Source of the DNA: Bacteroidota bacterium
GTDB taxonomy: Bacteria; Bacteroidota; Bacteroidia; Chitinophagales; Chitinophagaceae
Assembly: GCA_026391455.1 (NCBI GenBank)
Contig: JAPLEH010000056.1
Location: forward strand, 1 to 64,000
Direction: 5' to 3'
DNA length: 64,000 nt
Under the pieces are notes generated by a model, which ran no database searches, had not been told where the DNA came from, and worked only from the letters and a program-made list of their open reading frames with translations. The translations under genes were made by a program, and so were the position numbers. Numbering within the stretch: the stretch's first letter is position 1; each line of letters starts with the position of its first letter. This document shows positions 26,593 through 35,475 of the stretch, in pieces.

Positions 26593-27504
26593 ATGTCCCG
26601 TTTTGCCGTACTCAAACAAATCATGCTTCAGCACCGGTATCGCCTGGTGCTCACTTATATCCTTTTTTCCATTGAAATGCTGGGCAACCTGCTCCGGCCT
26701 TTTTTTCTGGGAGTAGCTGTGAACGATCTTACCAAAGGTTCGTACCAGGGCCTCTTTTTATTATCTGCGGTACACTTTGGATGGCTGATCATTGGTACTA
26801 TCCGGCACCGGTTAGATACACGCACTTATACCGCTATCTATACTTCTTTGGTAACAAAATTTCTCGCCCGCCGGTACCATAAATCAGATGTATCTAAACT
26901 AAGTGCGCACTCCACGCTGGCCCGCGAGTTTGTAGATTTTCTGGAGTTTGACCTGGCTTATGTGGTAGAAGCTTTTTATAGTATAGCAGGTTCTCTGCTT
27001 CTGTTATTTATATACGATACATCAGTAGTTCTTGTATGTCTGGCAATATTATTACCCGTTACCGGCTTCAGTTATTTCTATGGTAAGAAAATGAAAAAAC
27101 TGAACACACTGAAAAACGATGAGCTCGAAAAACAAGTGGATATCATTTCCACTGGTAATAATCATCTTATACACCAGCACTATAATAACCTGCGCAATTG
27201 GAATATCCGCATCAGTGATCAGGAAGCGTGGAACTTTGGCGTTATGGAAATTATGGTAATGGTGGTGATCGGGCTGTCCTTATTGATCACCAATAAAACA
27301 GCGGGCACAAGTATGGAAGCTGGCAGCCTTATTGGTATCTATAGTTATATACAGCGTTTTGTATCCGGGCTTGATACGATTCCTTACACGGTACAACGTC
27401 TTTCTTCGCTCAATGATATCACCCGTCGCATTGAGTTGCAGGAAGAGGATCTTTCAAAGCCCGAAGTAATTCGCATACCCAGGAAGAAAAAAGAAGTGGC
27501 TTAG
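26593..27504 (+). CDS. ABC transporter membrane-domain protein without ATPase
   Basis: The 303-residue protein resembles the six-helix membrane domain of exporter-type ABC transporters (hydrophobic stretches near residues 20-40, 50-70, 125-160 and 215-235). It stops after a coupling-helix-like region (YTVQRLSSLNDITRRIELQEED) where an ATP-binding domain would begin. No Walker motifs or ABC signature are present here or in a neighbouring gene. It follows the ATP-grasp-SET gene on the same strand after 169 bp. It may export the product of that pathway with a separate ATPase, or it may have lost transport function. Both are inference. Confidence 0.8.
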   Translation: MSRFAVLKQIMLQHRYRLVLTYILFSIEMLGNLLRPFFLGVAVNDLTKGSYQGLFLLSAVHFGWLIIGTIRHRLDTRTYTAIYTSLVTKFLARRYHKSDVSKLSAHSTLAREFVDFLEFDLAYVVEAFYSIAGSLLLLFIYDTSVVLVCLAILLPVTGFSYFYGKKMKKLNTLKNDELEKQVDIISTGNNHLIHQHYNNLRNWNIRISDQEAWNFGVMEIMVMVVIGLSLLITNKTAGTSMEAGSLIGIYSYIQRFVSGLDTIPYTVQRLSSLNDITRRIELQEEDLSKPEVIRIPRKKKEVA

Positions 27505-27558
27505 TATGTGGTTATGTATGTTTGGCATATATATACTTTTCGCATCATTAATAAAGTT

Positions 27559-28320
27559 TCAATTGCGAAGACGACGATACTCCACTTCAAACCATCTTTG
27601 AATTTGTTTTACACTCATTGTATCAAGCATTTTCTGAGCATCTTGATATTTTTTTTGGATTGCTTCTAACTCTTTATTTAATTCAACACTATGTTTTTCT
27701 GATATCTTAAGCTCGGCTTGTAACCCTGTGTCATCTAATTCGTATCTTTCTAAAGTAGAAAGGGTTGCTTTTTTTAACAAATATTGAAATTTTGCTTGAA
27801 ATTGAGCTAGCTTTCTTTCTTGATTTCTACGAACCTCTTTTTCTTTGTCCAAGTCAGTAAGATATTTTTTTTCCAACTCATAGATTTCCTTTAGTTGGCT
27901 TTCGTAAAATGATTTGTCTTCAGAGTATAATCCACGAAGCGACCTATTATCTGCCTTCTGCTTAAATAACTGCATTGCCAAATCCCTAGTTTGAATTATC
28001 AAACTATCTTTTCGACTTAATATGCTATCAGCTTGATGTTGGTAAAATGCGCGATCACCTATAATTTTTTGTATTGAATCTTCAATAGTTTTTTTCTGCA
28101 TTTGGAACTGCAGAATTTCAAGTTTTAATTGCTCTTTTTGTAATTCAAGCTTTGATTTTTCCCGATCCATTATACCTTTCCCAAAAGTAAAATAAAGTGT
28201 TGCTAAGACTGCTATTGTAGGAATAACAGTTTTCCAAAATTCTATGTTGTACCACCATGGAGTATTTAACTTCCTGATTTCAAGTTCAAGTTTCCTTTTT
28301 TGTAAAGTATCTAAATCCAT
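27559..28320 (-). CDS. membrane-anchored coiled-coil protein in an AT-rich patch
   Basis: The 253-residue protein has one transmembrane helix near residues 28-46 (FWKTVIPTIAVLATLYFTF). The rest is highly charged, with long Glu/Lys/Gln-rich heptad-like stretches, so a coiled coil is predicted. No catalytic motif is recognised. The gene is clearly richer in A+T than its neighbours and uses AT-ending codons, as does the gap after it, which suggests recent acquisition. It is transcribed towards the SET/ATP-grasp cluster. Function is unknown; a structural or phage/plasmid-related role is possible. Confidence 0.7.
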   Translation of the reverse strand: MDLDTLQKRKLELEIRKLNTPWWYNIEFWKTVIPTIAVLATLYFTFGKGIMDREKSKLELQKEQLKLEILQFQMQKKTIEDSIQKIIGDRAFYQHQADSILSRKDSLIIQTRDLAMQLFKQKADNRSLRGLYSEDKSFYESQLKEIYELEKKYLTDLDKEKEVRRNQERKLAQFQAKFQYLLKKATLSTLERYELDDTGLQAELKISEKHSVELNKELEAIQKKYQDAQKMLDTMSVKQIQRWFEVEYRRLRN

Positions 28321-28727
28321 TGATTTTATATGTTTTAGTATTTCATTTTCTTTTTTTTGCTAAAACATCTTTCCTTTTTTCTATCATAGACATAATTAAA
28401 TAAAAAAATCAAAAGAGTCAAAATCCGAGAATGAATAAACCTGTGCAACAAATTGAAACGGTTTTATATTTACAATATAAAAGACCACCTATCAAAATGT
28501 GACAGTTTTAGTGTAGCTTAATACTAATCTAAAGGCTACAAGCCAGACTTTGAAATCTGTAACTAAATTAATTAAATTCGCCTTTTATATTTTATATTTT
28601 TATTACTTATTGGAAAAGCAATGTGCTAAATGGAAAGTTAAGCATGTTGCTAGAGTTTTATTCCGAGTATATAAGGAAGCGAAATCAATAGATTTGACAA
28701 TTTGAGGGCGCTTAAATTAGAGTTTTT
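28321..28727. other. AT-rich intergenic region
   Basis: About 400 bases of AT-rich DNA continue the composition of the coiled-coil gene. Only short imperfect stems are visible (for example TGTAGC with GCTACA near 28514-28545). I found no supported gene, tRNA or terminator. Confidence 0.5.
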
Positions 28728-30050
28728 TTATTGTAGTGCTTTTAACACGCTCTTACTTCCTTCGTCCAATGCTTTGCGTGCTGCATCATCGGCCTTGCCT
28801 TCAAATTTGCCATTGATCGTTGGTTGCAGTTTTACAGACCCGTCCTTCACCGATACCAGCGTCATATTAGCATCAATATTAAATGAAGAAGCTGCATTGG
28901 GATCAGCATTCTTAATAGCTTTCAGCAATCCGCCTACTTTGCTGGCAGATTTAAGTTTGGTGAATTCCGTACTCAATGTATAATCACAATTCATTCGTTT
29001 TGCTTCTTCGGCATCGGCTACCGGTACCCCTTCGGTTTTTCCCGAGTTGAGATCTCCGGCCAGGTATTGTTGCAATTCAGCCACATTCAATTGTGCATCT
29101 CCGGTGGGTATCAATACACCAATCCGAATAATGCCTGCTTTCTTAGGTTCATTTCCATTGGCAGGCTGACCACCGTTTTTGTTCATATTCTTAAACTGGT
29201 TCATCATATCACCCATATCCATTTTATCCTGCAGGTCTTCTTCACTGGCGGCCAGTGTGTAGCCTGGTGGTATTTCAAAAAGCATGGAATCCAGTTTGGT
29301 GGTGGTGAATTCCAGTGTTTCCAGTTTGATCTCCATTTCACTCATTTTGGGATTGGCGCCTCCCATGATTATGGTGCGGGTCTCCGAAAGCGGAAAGCCC
29401 AGCTTACCCTTACCTTTTCGGCGGGTAATAAATTTGTCTGTACAATCAGGCTTCCGTTGCTCCGGGTTCATATTGGGTGTACCGGCGGAATAGCGCTCCG
29501 GGCAGTTGAACTGGGGAAGGTCGATATACCAGCCATCCGTTTTCATGATGATACTGTCCTTCATGGTACAGGCATCCGGTGAGGGTTTTATTTTCTGATA
29601 GGTCCAGATATGCCGGGCAATGAATCCGTTCATTTTTTTTCGCTCTCCCGTATCAGTAATGGTGTACCACATGGTGATTGTACCTCCTTTTTTGGAAACA
29701 TTCTTATCGGGTACAGCGGGCTTGGGTTTGGTGGCAGGTTTCGCATCTTCATCAATTACTTCTTCAGCATCTTTCGAAAAGGGTATGATGAAATACAATT
29801 TCTTCTTATCGTTGATCTTAATGGTACGTTGCAGATCACATTGCTCAATGGTAACCGGCGGCTTGGGCATGCCCATCATCGCTTCACTCTCGGTACGTTT
29901 GCGCATACCTTTTACATAGATCGTGGATCCGGTGTTCATTCCCATGATGGAACTGGATTGCCGGAGTTTGTATTGCTGTGCATCTGCAGTATGGCTGAAT
30001 ACAGAAACTAATACAATGCACGCAGTGATGTAAAAAACAGACTTCTTCAT
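28728..30050 (-). CDS. secreted hypothetical protein
   Basis: The 440-residue protein has a signal peptide (ending HTADAQ at about residue 25). The first ~270 residues are beta-rich, with Met-rich loops, and resemble a DUF4412-like or lipoprotein-carrier-like barrel (SSIMGMNTGSTIYVKGMRKR, EQCDLQRTIKINDKKKLYFII). The last ~140 residues, after a low-complexity linker, have a different alpha/beta character (IGVLIPTGDAQLNVAELQQYLAG). No family can be assigned with confidence. It lies 114 bp after mnmG on the same strand. It probably acts in the periplasm. Confidence 0.75.
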   Translation of the reverse strand: MKKSVFYITACIVLVSVFSHTADAQQYKLRQSSSIMGMNTGSTIYVKGMRKRTESEAMMGMPKPPVTIEQCDLQRTIKINDKKKLYFIIPFSKDAEEVIDEDAKPATKPKPAVPDKNVSKKGGTITMWYTITDTGERKKMNGFIARHIWTYQKIKPSPDACTMKDSIIMKTDGWYIDLPQFNCPERYSAGTPNMNPEQRKPDCTDKFITRRKGKGKLGFPLSETRTIIMGGANPKMSEMEIKLETLEFTTTKLDSMLFEIPPGYTLAASEEDLQDKMDMGDMMNQFKNMNKNGGQPANGNEPKKAGIIRIGVLIPTGDAQLNVAELQQYLAGDLNSGKTEGVPVADAEEAKRMNCDYTLSTEFTKLKSASKVGGLLKAIKNADPNAASSFNIDANMTLVSVKDGSVKLQPTINGKFEGKADDAARKALDEGSKSVLKALQ

Positions 30051-30164
30051 AAAAGCATATTTACTTAAAGGTAAACAGCTTTTGCCGGCTAATACATGAG
30101 ATTGATTAGGCGGGAGGGTTTCAACCAGTAATGTTCGGTGCAGGAATAAAAAGAGACGTATTAT

Positions 30165-32027
30165 TCATCTCCCCATAAACACCATCAATATCTGCACATC
30201 ACTCGGATTGATGCCCGATATTCGGCTGGCCTGGCCAAGCGTGCGGGGCTTTACCTTGCTCAGTTTTTCGCGGGCCTCATTACCCAATGATGATATTTTA
30301 CGGTAGTCGAAGCTTTCGGGGATTTCCAACTCTTCCAGTTGCGACATTCGTTGTACCAATTCCTTTTCCTTTTCGATATAGGTATCGTATTTTACCTGTA
30401 TCGCGGCCTGCTCAATCGTATCGGTCGAATAGCCCTGCAGCGCTTCTTTCAACCGGGGTACGGCTGCCGCGAATTCATCCAGTTCCACATCGGGGCGCAA
30501 CAATATTTTTTGTGCTTTTTGTTTTTCACTGATCAGGGCCGAATTCACGGAGGTGAAATATTCATTCACTTCGTCCGGCAATACCACAAAATTACTGAGC
30601 AGTTGCTTGATCTCTTCCACTCCATTTCGCTTGGCGATCACCTTATCCATCCGTTGCTGCGATGCAAGACCGAGGCGATAACTCATTTCCGTAAGCCGCA
30701 GATCTGCATTATCCTGACGAAGCAGGGTTCTGAATTCAGCACGGGAAGTGAACATCCGGTAAGGTTCGTTGGTCCCTTTACTAATAAGGTCATCAATCAA
30801 TACACCAATATACGCATCACTGCGCCGGAGAATAAGCGGCGCCAGCTCCCTTGATTTCTGATGCGCATTGATGCCCGCCATCAATCCCTGGCAGGCCGCT
30901 TCTTCATATCCCGTAGTTCCATTAATCTGTCCTGCAAAAAATAAGTTCTGCACCAGCTTGGTCTCCAGCGAATAATTCAATTGCGTGGGCGGAAAGAAGT
31001 CATACTCAATGGCATAACCCGGTCTGAACATGCGCACATTCTCAAAACCCACTATACTACGAAGTGCTTCGTATTGTACATCTTCCGGTAATGAGGTGGA
31101 GAAGCCATTTACATAGATCTCTACCGTATTCCAGCCTTCGGGCTCTACAAATAACTGGTGTCGCTCCCGCTCTGCGAAGCGGTTGATCTTATCTTCTATG
31201 CTCGGGCAATAGCGCGGTCCCACCCCATCAATCCTTCCGGCAAACATGGGGCTGCGTGAAAACCCGGTCTTTAATATATCATGTACTTTCTGACTGGTAT
31301 AGGTGATCCAACAGCTTCGTTGTGTTTTGGGTTTCTCTGTATCTGTAAAGGAAAAGCCCACCACTTCATCATCACCCGGCTGTTCTTCCATTTTACTATA
31401 GTCCAGGCTGCGCCCATCAATGCGGGGCGGTGTGCCCGTTTTCAACCGGTCGCTTTCAAAGCCGATGGATACCAATTGCTCCGTAATACCCGTGGCCGCC
31501 TTTTCCGCCATTCTTCCTCCGCCAAAATTCTTCTCTCCGATATGTACCACTCCATTGAGGAAGGTTCCATTGGTAAGCACCACCGATTTTGCCCTTATTT
31601 CATGGCCCAGACCGGTTACCACGCCTTCGCATCTTCCGTCTTTGATGATAAGCCCTTTCACCATATCCTGGTAAAAATCCAGGTTGGGCGTTTGTTCCAG
31701 CATTTCTCGCCATTTAATGGAGAAAAGCATGCGGTCGTTTTGCGCACGGGGGCTCCACATGGCAGGCCCCTTGCTGCGGTTGAGCATCCGGAACTGTATG
31801 GTGGAGAGATCCGTTACTATTCCGGAATATCCGCCCATGGCATCTATTTCCCTTACGATCTGGCCTTTGGCAATGCCTCCCATCGCGGGGTTGCAGCTCA
31901 TTTGGGCAATGGTCTGCATATTCATGGTCACCAATAAGGTTTTGGAACCCAAATTGGCCGCAGCAGCGGCGGCTTCACAGCCGGCGTGACCAGCCCCAAC
32001 TACTATTACATCATATACAGGAAACAT
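30165..32027 (-). CDS. mnmG: tRNA uridine-5-carboxymethylaminomethyl modification enzyme MnmG (GidA)
   Basis: MnmG, with MnmE, adds a carboxymethylaminomethyl group to U34 of several tRNAs, using FAD and methylene-tetrahydrofolate. The 620-residue length is normal. The FAD-binding VIVVGAGHAGCEAAAAAANLG is at the start. The conserved Cys in SCNPAMGGIAKG, the motif GTPPRIDGRS, and the C-terminal domain with GINPSDVQILM are all present. It lies 20 bp after an HNH-like gene and may share a transcript with it and ybeY. MnmG genes often lie near the replication origin, and a candidate origin is about 16 kb away here. Confidence 0.98.
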   Translation of the reverse strand: MFPVYDVIVVGAGHAGCEAAAAAANLGSKTLLVTMNMQTIAQMSCNPAMGGIAKGQIVREIDAMGGYSGIVTDLSTIQFRMLNRSKGPAMWSPRAQNDRMLFSIKWREMLEQTPNLDFYQDMVKGLIIKDGRCEGVVTGLGHEIRAKSVVLTNGTFLNGVVHIGEKNFGGGRMAEKAATGITEQLVSIGFESDRLKTGTPPRIDGRSLDYSKMEEQPGDDEVVGFSFTDTEKPKTQRSCWITYTSQKVHDILKTGFSRSPMFAGRIDGVGPRYCPSIEDKINRFAERERHQLFVEPEGWNTVEIYVNGFSTSLPEDVQYEALRSIVGFENVRMFRPGYAIEYDFFPPTQLNYSLETKLVQNLFFAGQINGTTGYEEAACQGLMAGINAHQKSRELAPLILRRSDAYIGVLIDDLISKGTNEPYRMFTSRAEFRTLLRQDNADLRLTEMSYRLGLASQQRMDKVIAKRNGVEEIKQLLSNFVVLPDEVNEYFTSVNSALISEKQKAQKILLRPDVELDEFAAAVPRLKEALQGYSTDTIEQAAIQVKYDTYIEKEKELVQRMSQLEELEIPESFDYRKISSLGNEAREKLSKVKPRTLGQASRISGINPSDVQILMVFMGR

Positions 32028-32047
32028 AAGTGGGCAAAGTTACCACC

Positions 32048-32671
32048 TTATGGTTGGTTCTTTAAATTTTTGAGAAATGCAATTTCCTTTTTTACGTCTT
32101 CTACGCTTCTTCCTGCGTTCAACAGCTCAAATTCAAATACTGAATAGTTGCCGATCGTATCCAGGTATTCCCGGTGATCATTAATAAAGGCCCGTTGTTT
32201 GTCAGTACTCACCATTTCTGCCTGCTCAATTTCTTCAATCTTATGAAGCAGTTTCTCACAAAGCGGGTATTGGGTGGTGTCGTATAAGTCCCGGAAATAG
32301 TTTTTAGCGGCCAGCAGGTCCATTCTGTTTCCTTTTGTTGTACCCGGTTGATACCGCTCCACCCTGATATTGGTAAAGTTCCAGCAGAGTTTTAACTCTT
32401 CTTCCTTTGAAAAATCGAAATAGGTAACAGGAATGATATGGTCAAACTGCCACATTTTGGCAAAATTGTCCCACCCGAGGCCATTTTCAAACTGGTATTC
32501 GAACCATTGGCGCATATTGGCAATATCAAGACCGAAATAAGGGGCATATTCCGCACAGGGGTGCCGGTTGAGTACATACCTCCTCAAACTGATCTGCCAT
32601 TTTCTCTTTTCCCTGAACTTTAGGAGCTCGGGGGTTATTTCCTCTTTCGCTACCCACTTCTTTCTTGCCAT
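32048..32671 (-). CDS. HNH-like endonuclease domain protein
   Basis: The ~207-residue product has a central WQFDHIIPVTYFD segment with a downstream NFTNIRVERYQPGTTKGNR. This matches the D-H...N...N pattern of HNH-type nucleases. The flanks are helical and unassigned. The ATG at 32671 (MARKKWVAKEE) is chosen. The open frame continues upstream to 32752, but that part translates a perfect 21-bp inverted repeat and is unlikely to be coding. The gene sits between ybeY and mnmG on the same strand. A nuclease role is likely from the motif, and its target is unknown. Confidence 0.75.
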   Translation of the reverse strand: MARKKWVAKEEITPELLKFREKRKWQISLRRYVLNRHPCAEYAPYFGLDIANMRQWFEYQFENGLGWDNFAKMWQFDHIIPVTYFDFSKEEELKLCWNFTNIRVERYQPGTTKGNRMDLLAAKNYFRDLYDTTQYPLCEKLLHKIEEIEQAEMVSTDKQRAFINDHREYLDTIGNYSVFEFELLNAGRSVEDVKKEIAFLKNLKNQP

Positions 32672-32694
32672 ACAATTGTTTTCACAAAGGTAAG

Positions 32695-32741
32695 GGTTCC
32701 ACGGGACACTGTTTCGGGCTGAAACAGTGTCCCGTGGAACC
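32695..32741. repeat. perfect 21-bp inverted repeat with 5-base loop
   Basis: Positions 32695-32715 are exactly complementary to 32721-32741, with the loop GGGCT between. The arms contain CCACGGGACACTG. No T run follows on either strand, so it is not an ordinary terminator. It lies between ybeY and the HNH-like gene and may be a REP-type element, protein-binding palindrome or transcript-processing hairpin. Confidence 0.9.
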
Positions 32742-32812
32742 ATGAAACTCAATCGTTAATGTGGTGCTGCTTAAATTATAATATAAAGAAAGCTGGTTGA
32801 CCAACAGAAGAC

Positions 32813-33250
32813 TTATCGCCTATTGTTCCAGACCTTGAGGTAATGATTTTCCCGTTCCCGCATCTTCCTCTCCTCTGCTGGTTTTTTATCGCCGTATCCG
32901 CAGAGATGCAATACACCATGGAAGATTACCCGGTGCAGTTCTTCCTGAACAGTAACGCAGAGCGACTTCGCATTGTCACGCACCCGGTCAGTACTCAGAT
33001 AGATCTCCCCTTGTATTTGATCAGACGCAGAAAGGTCGAACGTAATGATGTCCGTATAGTAATCATGAGAAAGGTATTGCCGGTTAATATCCAGCAGTGC
33101 ATTATCCGAACAGAAGATATAATTGAGCGACTCCAGACGTTTCCCTTCCTTTTTAAAAATGGACTCAATAAATCGCTTCAGAAGGGTACGCTCCCGGAGG
33201 GAAATTTGTACCCCCTGGAAAAAGAAACAAACTTTGGATGGTGAAGGCAT
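32813..33250 (-). CDS. ybeY: endoribonuclease YbeY, rRNA maturation factor
   Basis: YbeY is a zinc-dependent single-strand endoribonuclease for 16S rRNA 3'-end maturation and ribosome quality control. The 145-residue length is normal. The metal motif H-x3-H-x5-D/H is present as HGVLHLCGYGD, preceded by the conserved DIITFDLS segment. It diverges from feoA and is followed by the HNH-like gene and mnmG on the same strand. Confidence 0.96.
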   Translation of the reverse strand: MPSPSKVCFFFQGVQISLRERTLLKRFIESIFKKEGKRLESLNYIFCSDNALLDINRQYLSHDYYTDIITFDLSASDQIQGEIYLSTDRVRDNAKSLCVTVQEELHRVIFHGVLHLCGYGDKKPAEERKMRERENHYLKVWNNRR

Positions 33251-33314
33251 ATTATCAAAATTCGTAAAGAAAAATCATCCAACAAGGGTAGTTTTGCAGG
33301 ATAATACAAGTGGA

Positions 33315-33539
33315 ATGATTGCAAGGCTATCAGAGTTGAAACCGGGACAAGAAGGAATCATCAAAGAGTTTCAGAATACCGATATTTTTCTCAAATTGAT
33401 GGAGATGGGTTGTGTACCTGGAGAAAAGATACTCCTGGAACAAATAGCCCCACTTGGTGATCCAATCTCGGTAAGCGTATCCGGATATCACCTCAGTCTA
33501 CGCCTGAATGAGGCAGAACATATCCTTGTCGAATTATAA
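33315..33539 (+). CDS. feoA: FeoA domain protein
   Basis: The 74-residue protein is a single SH3-like FeoA domain (MIARLSELKPGQEGIIKEF, then LMEMGCVPGEKILLEQIAPLGDPISVSVSGYHLSLRLNEA). FeoA supports ferrous iron uptake by FeoB. The ATG at 33315 gives the normal length; the open frame extends upstream without similarity and overlaps the 5' end of divergent ybeY. A perfect -7 element TAGTTTTG lies at 33289-33296. FeoB is encoded 4.6 kb away on the other strand, so the usual feoAB operon is split. nadD follows after 32 bp. Confidence 0.93.
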   Translation: MIARLSELKPGQEGIIKEFQNTDIFLKLMEMGCVPGEKILLEQIAPLGDPISVSVSGYHLSLRLNEAEHILVEL

Positions 33540-33571
33540 ACTATTGATATTCAATATATTATAAAATTAGG

Positions 33572-34141
33572 ATGAAAATAGGCTTATACTTTGGCTCCTT
33601 CAATCCTGTTCATGTTGGGCACCTGATTATCGCCAACCACATATTAAACGAAACCGATATACAAAAGATCTGGTTCGTTGTGTCCCCGCAAAACCCGTTC
33701 AAAACATCCACCGGCCTGCTCAACGAGTACCACCGGCTGCACCTGGTAAAGCTTGCCATTGGTGATGACCTTCGGATAAAAGCTTCCGATATTGAATTCA
33801 ATTTGCCCAAGCCATCCTATACCACCACCACCCTTGCTTACTTAAAAGAAAAATACCCCGAGCATGAATTCAGTATCATCATGGGCAGCGATAGTTTTCA
33901 GAATTTGCACAAGTGGAAAAACTATGAACTGATCATTCGTGACTATGAAATATATGTGTATATCCGGGAAGGCTTTGAAGCAGTAAATCATGTACAGGCA
34001 AAAATGCATATTGTACAGGCTCCCTTACTGCAATTATCTGCCACACAAATTCGTAATACCATTAAAGAAGGGAAGTCCATACGCTACATGGTCACCGAAG
34101 CCGTGAGAGAAGAAATAGAAAAAGGCGGTTATTATAAATAA
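33572..34141 (+). CDS. nadD: nicotinate-nucleotide adenylyltransferase
   Basis: NadD transfers AMP from ATP to nicotinate mononucleotide, making deamido-NAD in the cytoplasm. The 189-residue protein has the opening GLYFGSFNPVHVGHL with the nucleotide-binding HxGH, the central MGSDSFQNLHKWKNYE, and the ISSTxxR-like LSATQIRNTIKEG. It lies 32 bp after feoA and is convergent with chrA, only 2 bp from it. nadA for the same pathway lies at about 47 kb. Confidence 0.97.
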   Translation: MKIGLYFGSFNPVHVGHLIIANHILNETDIQKIWFVVSPQNPFKTSTGLLNEYHRLHLVKLAIGDDLRIKASDIEFNLPKPSYTTTTLAYLKEKYPEHEFSIIMGSDSFQNLHKWKNYELIIRDYEIYVYIREGFEAVNHVQAKMHIVQAPLLQLSATQIRNTIKEGKSIRYMVTEAVREEIEKGGYYK

Positions 34142-34143
34142 TA

Positions 34144-35388
34144 CTAAAAGAGAAATCCCAATAATAAACTACCGATCACAATGAACGGCGGCGGGATCTT
34201 TGTAAAATGTAATAAGAAAAACGTTCCAAGTATCACTCCTATATTGATAAAACTAACTGTCTTCAATGCCGTAATAGAAATATCCTTCATGATATAAAAT
34301 GTGGAGGCGATCATTATTCCCACCACCACTGCATTGATCCCTTCAATAGAACGATAGACCGCAGCGTACTTCTTCAAATTATTCCAAATAGGAAAAAAGA
34401 ATAATACCAGAAGCGCACTGGGTAAAAAGATAGCAATCATACCAATCAGGCAACCCAATACCTGCATACGCGGACCACTATCTTTCATGGCCATACCACC
34501 GGTAAATGCAGCAATAGAAAAAACAGGACCCGGCATGGCGCGCACTATTCCCATTCCGGTATACATATCACTTTCATCAATCTGTACCACATTCTCATCT
34601 CTGTTCCTTTTTCGTATAGCCTCCGGCCTTACACTCCATTGTTCATACATCATAGGGATGAGTACCTGTCCCCCTCCGAATACCAGGCTTCCCATTCGAT
34701 ACGTATTTTCAAATAGGTTGATCGGACGGCGATTGGGCCACTCCTCTATTTTTGATTTTTCACTGATAATACCTGCTGCAATGAATATGATACCGAAAAG
34801 CCAGAAATTCCACCACTTGATCTTGCGGGGCTTTTGCTCCACCTGAGGAATACGCTTACGGCTGAGATTAGTAATAATGCCACCAGCTACAATCAAAGAT
34901 GGAATCACCCAGGGCTGACCGAATAAAAAATAGGTGGCAATCGTACTGAAAATCATAATCACCCGGGTAATCGTATTCTTTATAGCTAAAGGAAATGCAT
35001 GCACGGCTGCATACATCAGAAACCCGGCGGCCATCGGCGCGATAAACATAAAAATATCGGTACCTAATTCACGCTTATCGATATACTGCAGTAAGAAAGA
35101 AAGCGAGCCCATCAATAAAGAAGCCGGAAGTATCCAAATAAGCAGCGTGAGCACCGCCAACGGAACACCACCTCTTTTATAACCAATCAACGTAAGGGTC
35201 TGGGTGCTGGATGCCCCGGGGAGTAGCTGGCAAAAACCATTGTACTCCATCAGCTCCTGTTCGGTAATATAGGGAGTGCGCTGAACAAAAGTCCGCATCA
35301 TCATAGCCAGATGCGCCTGTGGCCCACCAAAAGCGGTAACGCTGTGCAATAACACAGCCTTTAAAAATGGAACATGTCGCAGCAGCAT
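34144..35388 (-). CDS. chrA: chromate transporter (ChrA family, long form)
   Basis: The 414-residue membrane protein has two homologous CHR halves. The first begins [23 protein letters not shown] with [30 protein letters not shown]. The second has [22 protein letters not shown] and [21 protein letters not shown]. These are the duplicated motifs of the CHR family, which exports chromate in studied members. About ten membrane helices are visible. It is monocistronic and divergent from the M20 peptidase gene. The true substrate in this organism is unproven. Confidence 0.93.
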   Translation of the reverse strand: MLLRHVPFLKAVLLHSVTAFGGPQAHLAMMMRTFVQRTPYITEQELMEYNGFCQLLPGASSTQTLTLIGYKRGGVPLAVLTLLIWILPASLLMGSLSFLLQYIDKRELGTDIFMFIAPMAAGFLMYAAVHAFPLAIKNTITRVIMIFSTIATYFLFGQPWVIPSLIVAGGIITNLSRKRIPQVEQKPRKIKWWNFWLFGIIFIAAGIISEKSKIEEWPNRRPINLFENTYRMGSLVFGGGQVLIPMMYEQWSVRPEAIRKRNRDENVVQIDESDMYTGMGIVRAMPGPVFSIAAFTGGMAMKDSGPRMQVLGCLIGMIAIFLPSALLVLFFFPIWNNLKKYAAVYRSIEGINAVVVGIMIASTFYIMKDISITALKTVSFINIGVILGTFFLLHFTKIPPPFIVIGSLLLGFLF

Positions 35389-35475
35389 GGGGTTTAAATA
35401 TAATTAAAATCAGCGTAGCTTAAAATGATCCTCTCTAAAAACAGTAATTGCTGTAAATTCAAATAAAAATAAGAT

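Noticed and set aside
28505-28575. tRNA-like sequence with stems TGTAGC/GCTACA and CAGA/TCTG
   Set aside because: The arms do not give a cloverleaf with a proper acceptor stem, the loop is 8 bases, and no T-arm consensus is present.
32695-32741. parS site for ParB
   Set aside because: The arms contain CCACGGGAC and do not match the usual TGTTtCACGTGaAACA pattern, and no parAB genes are visible.
32672-32752. N-terminal extension of the HNH-like protein
   Set aside because: The extra 27 codons translate the perfect inverted repeat; a normal ATG lies at 32671.
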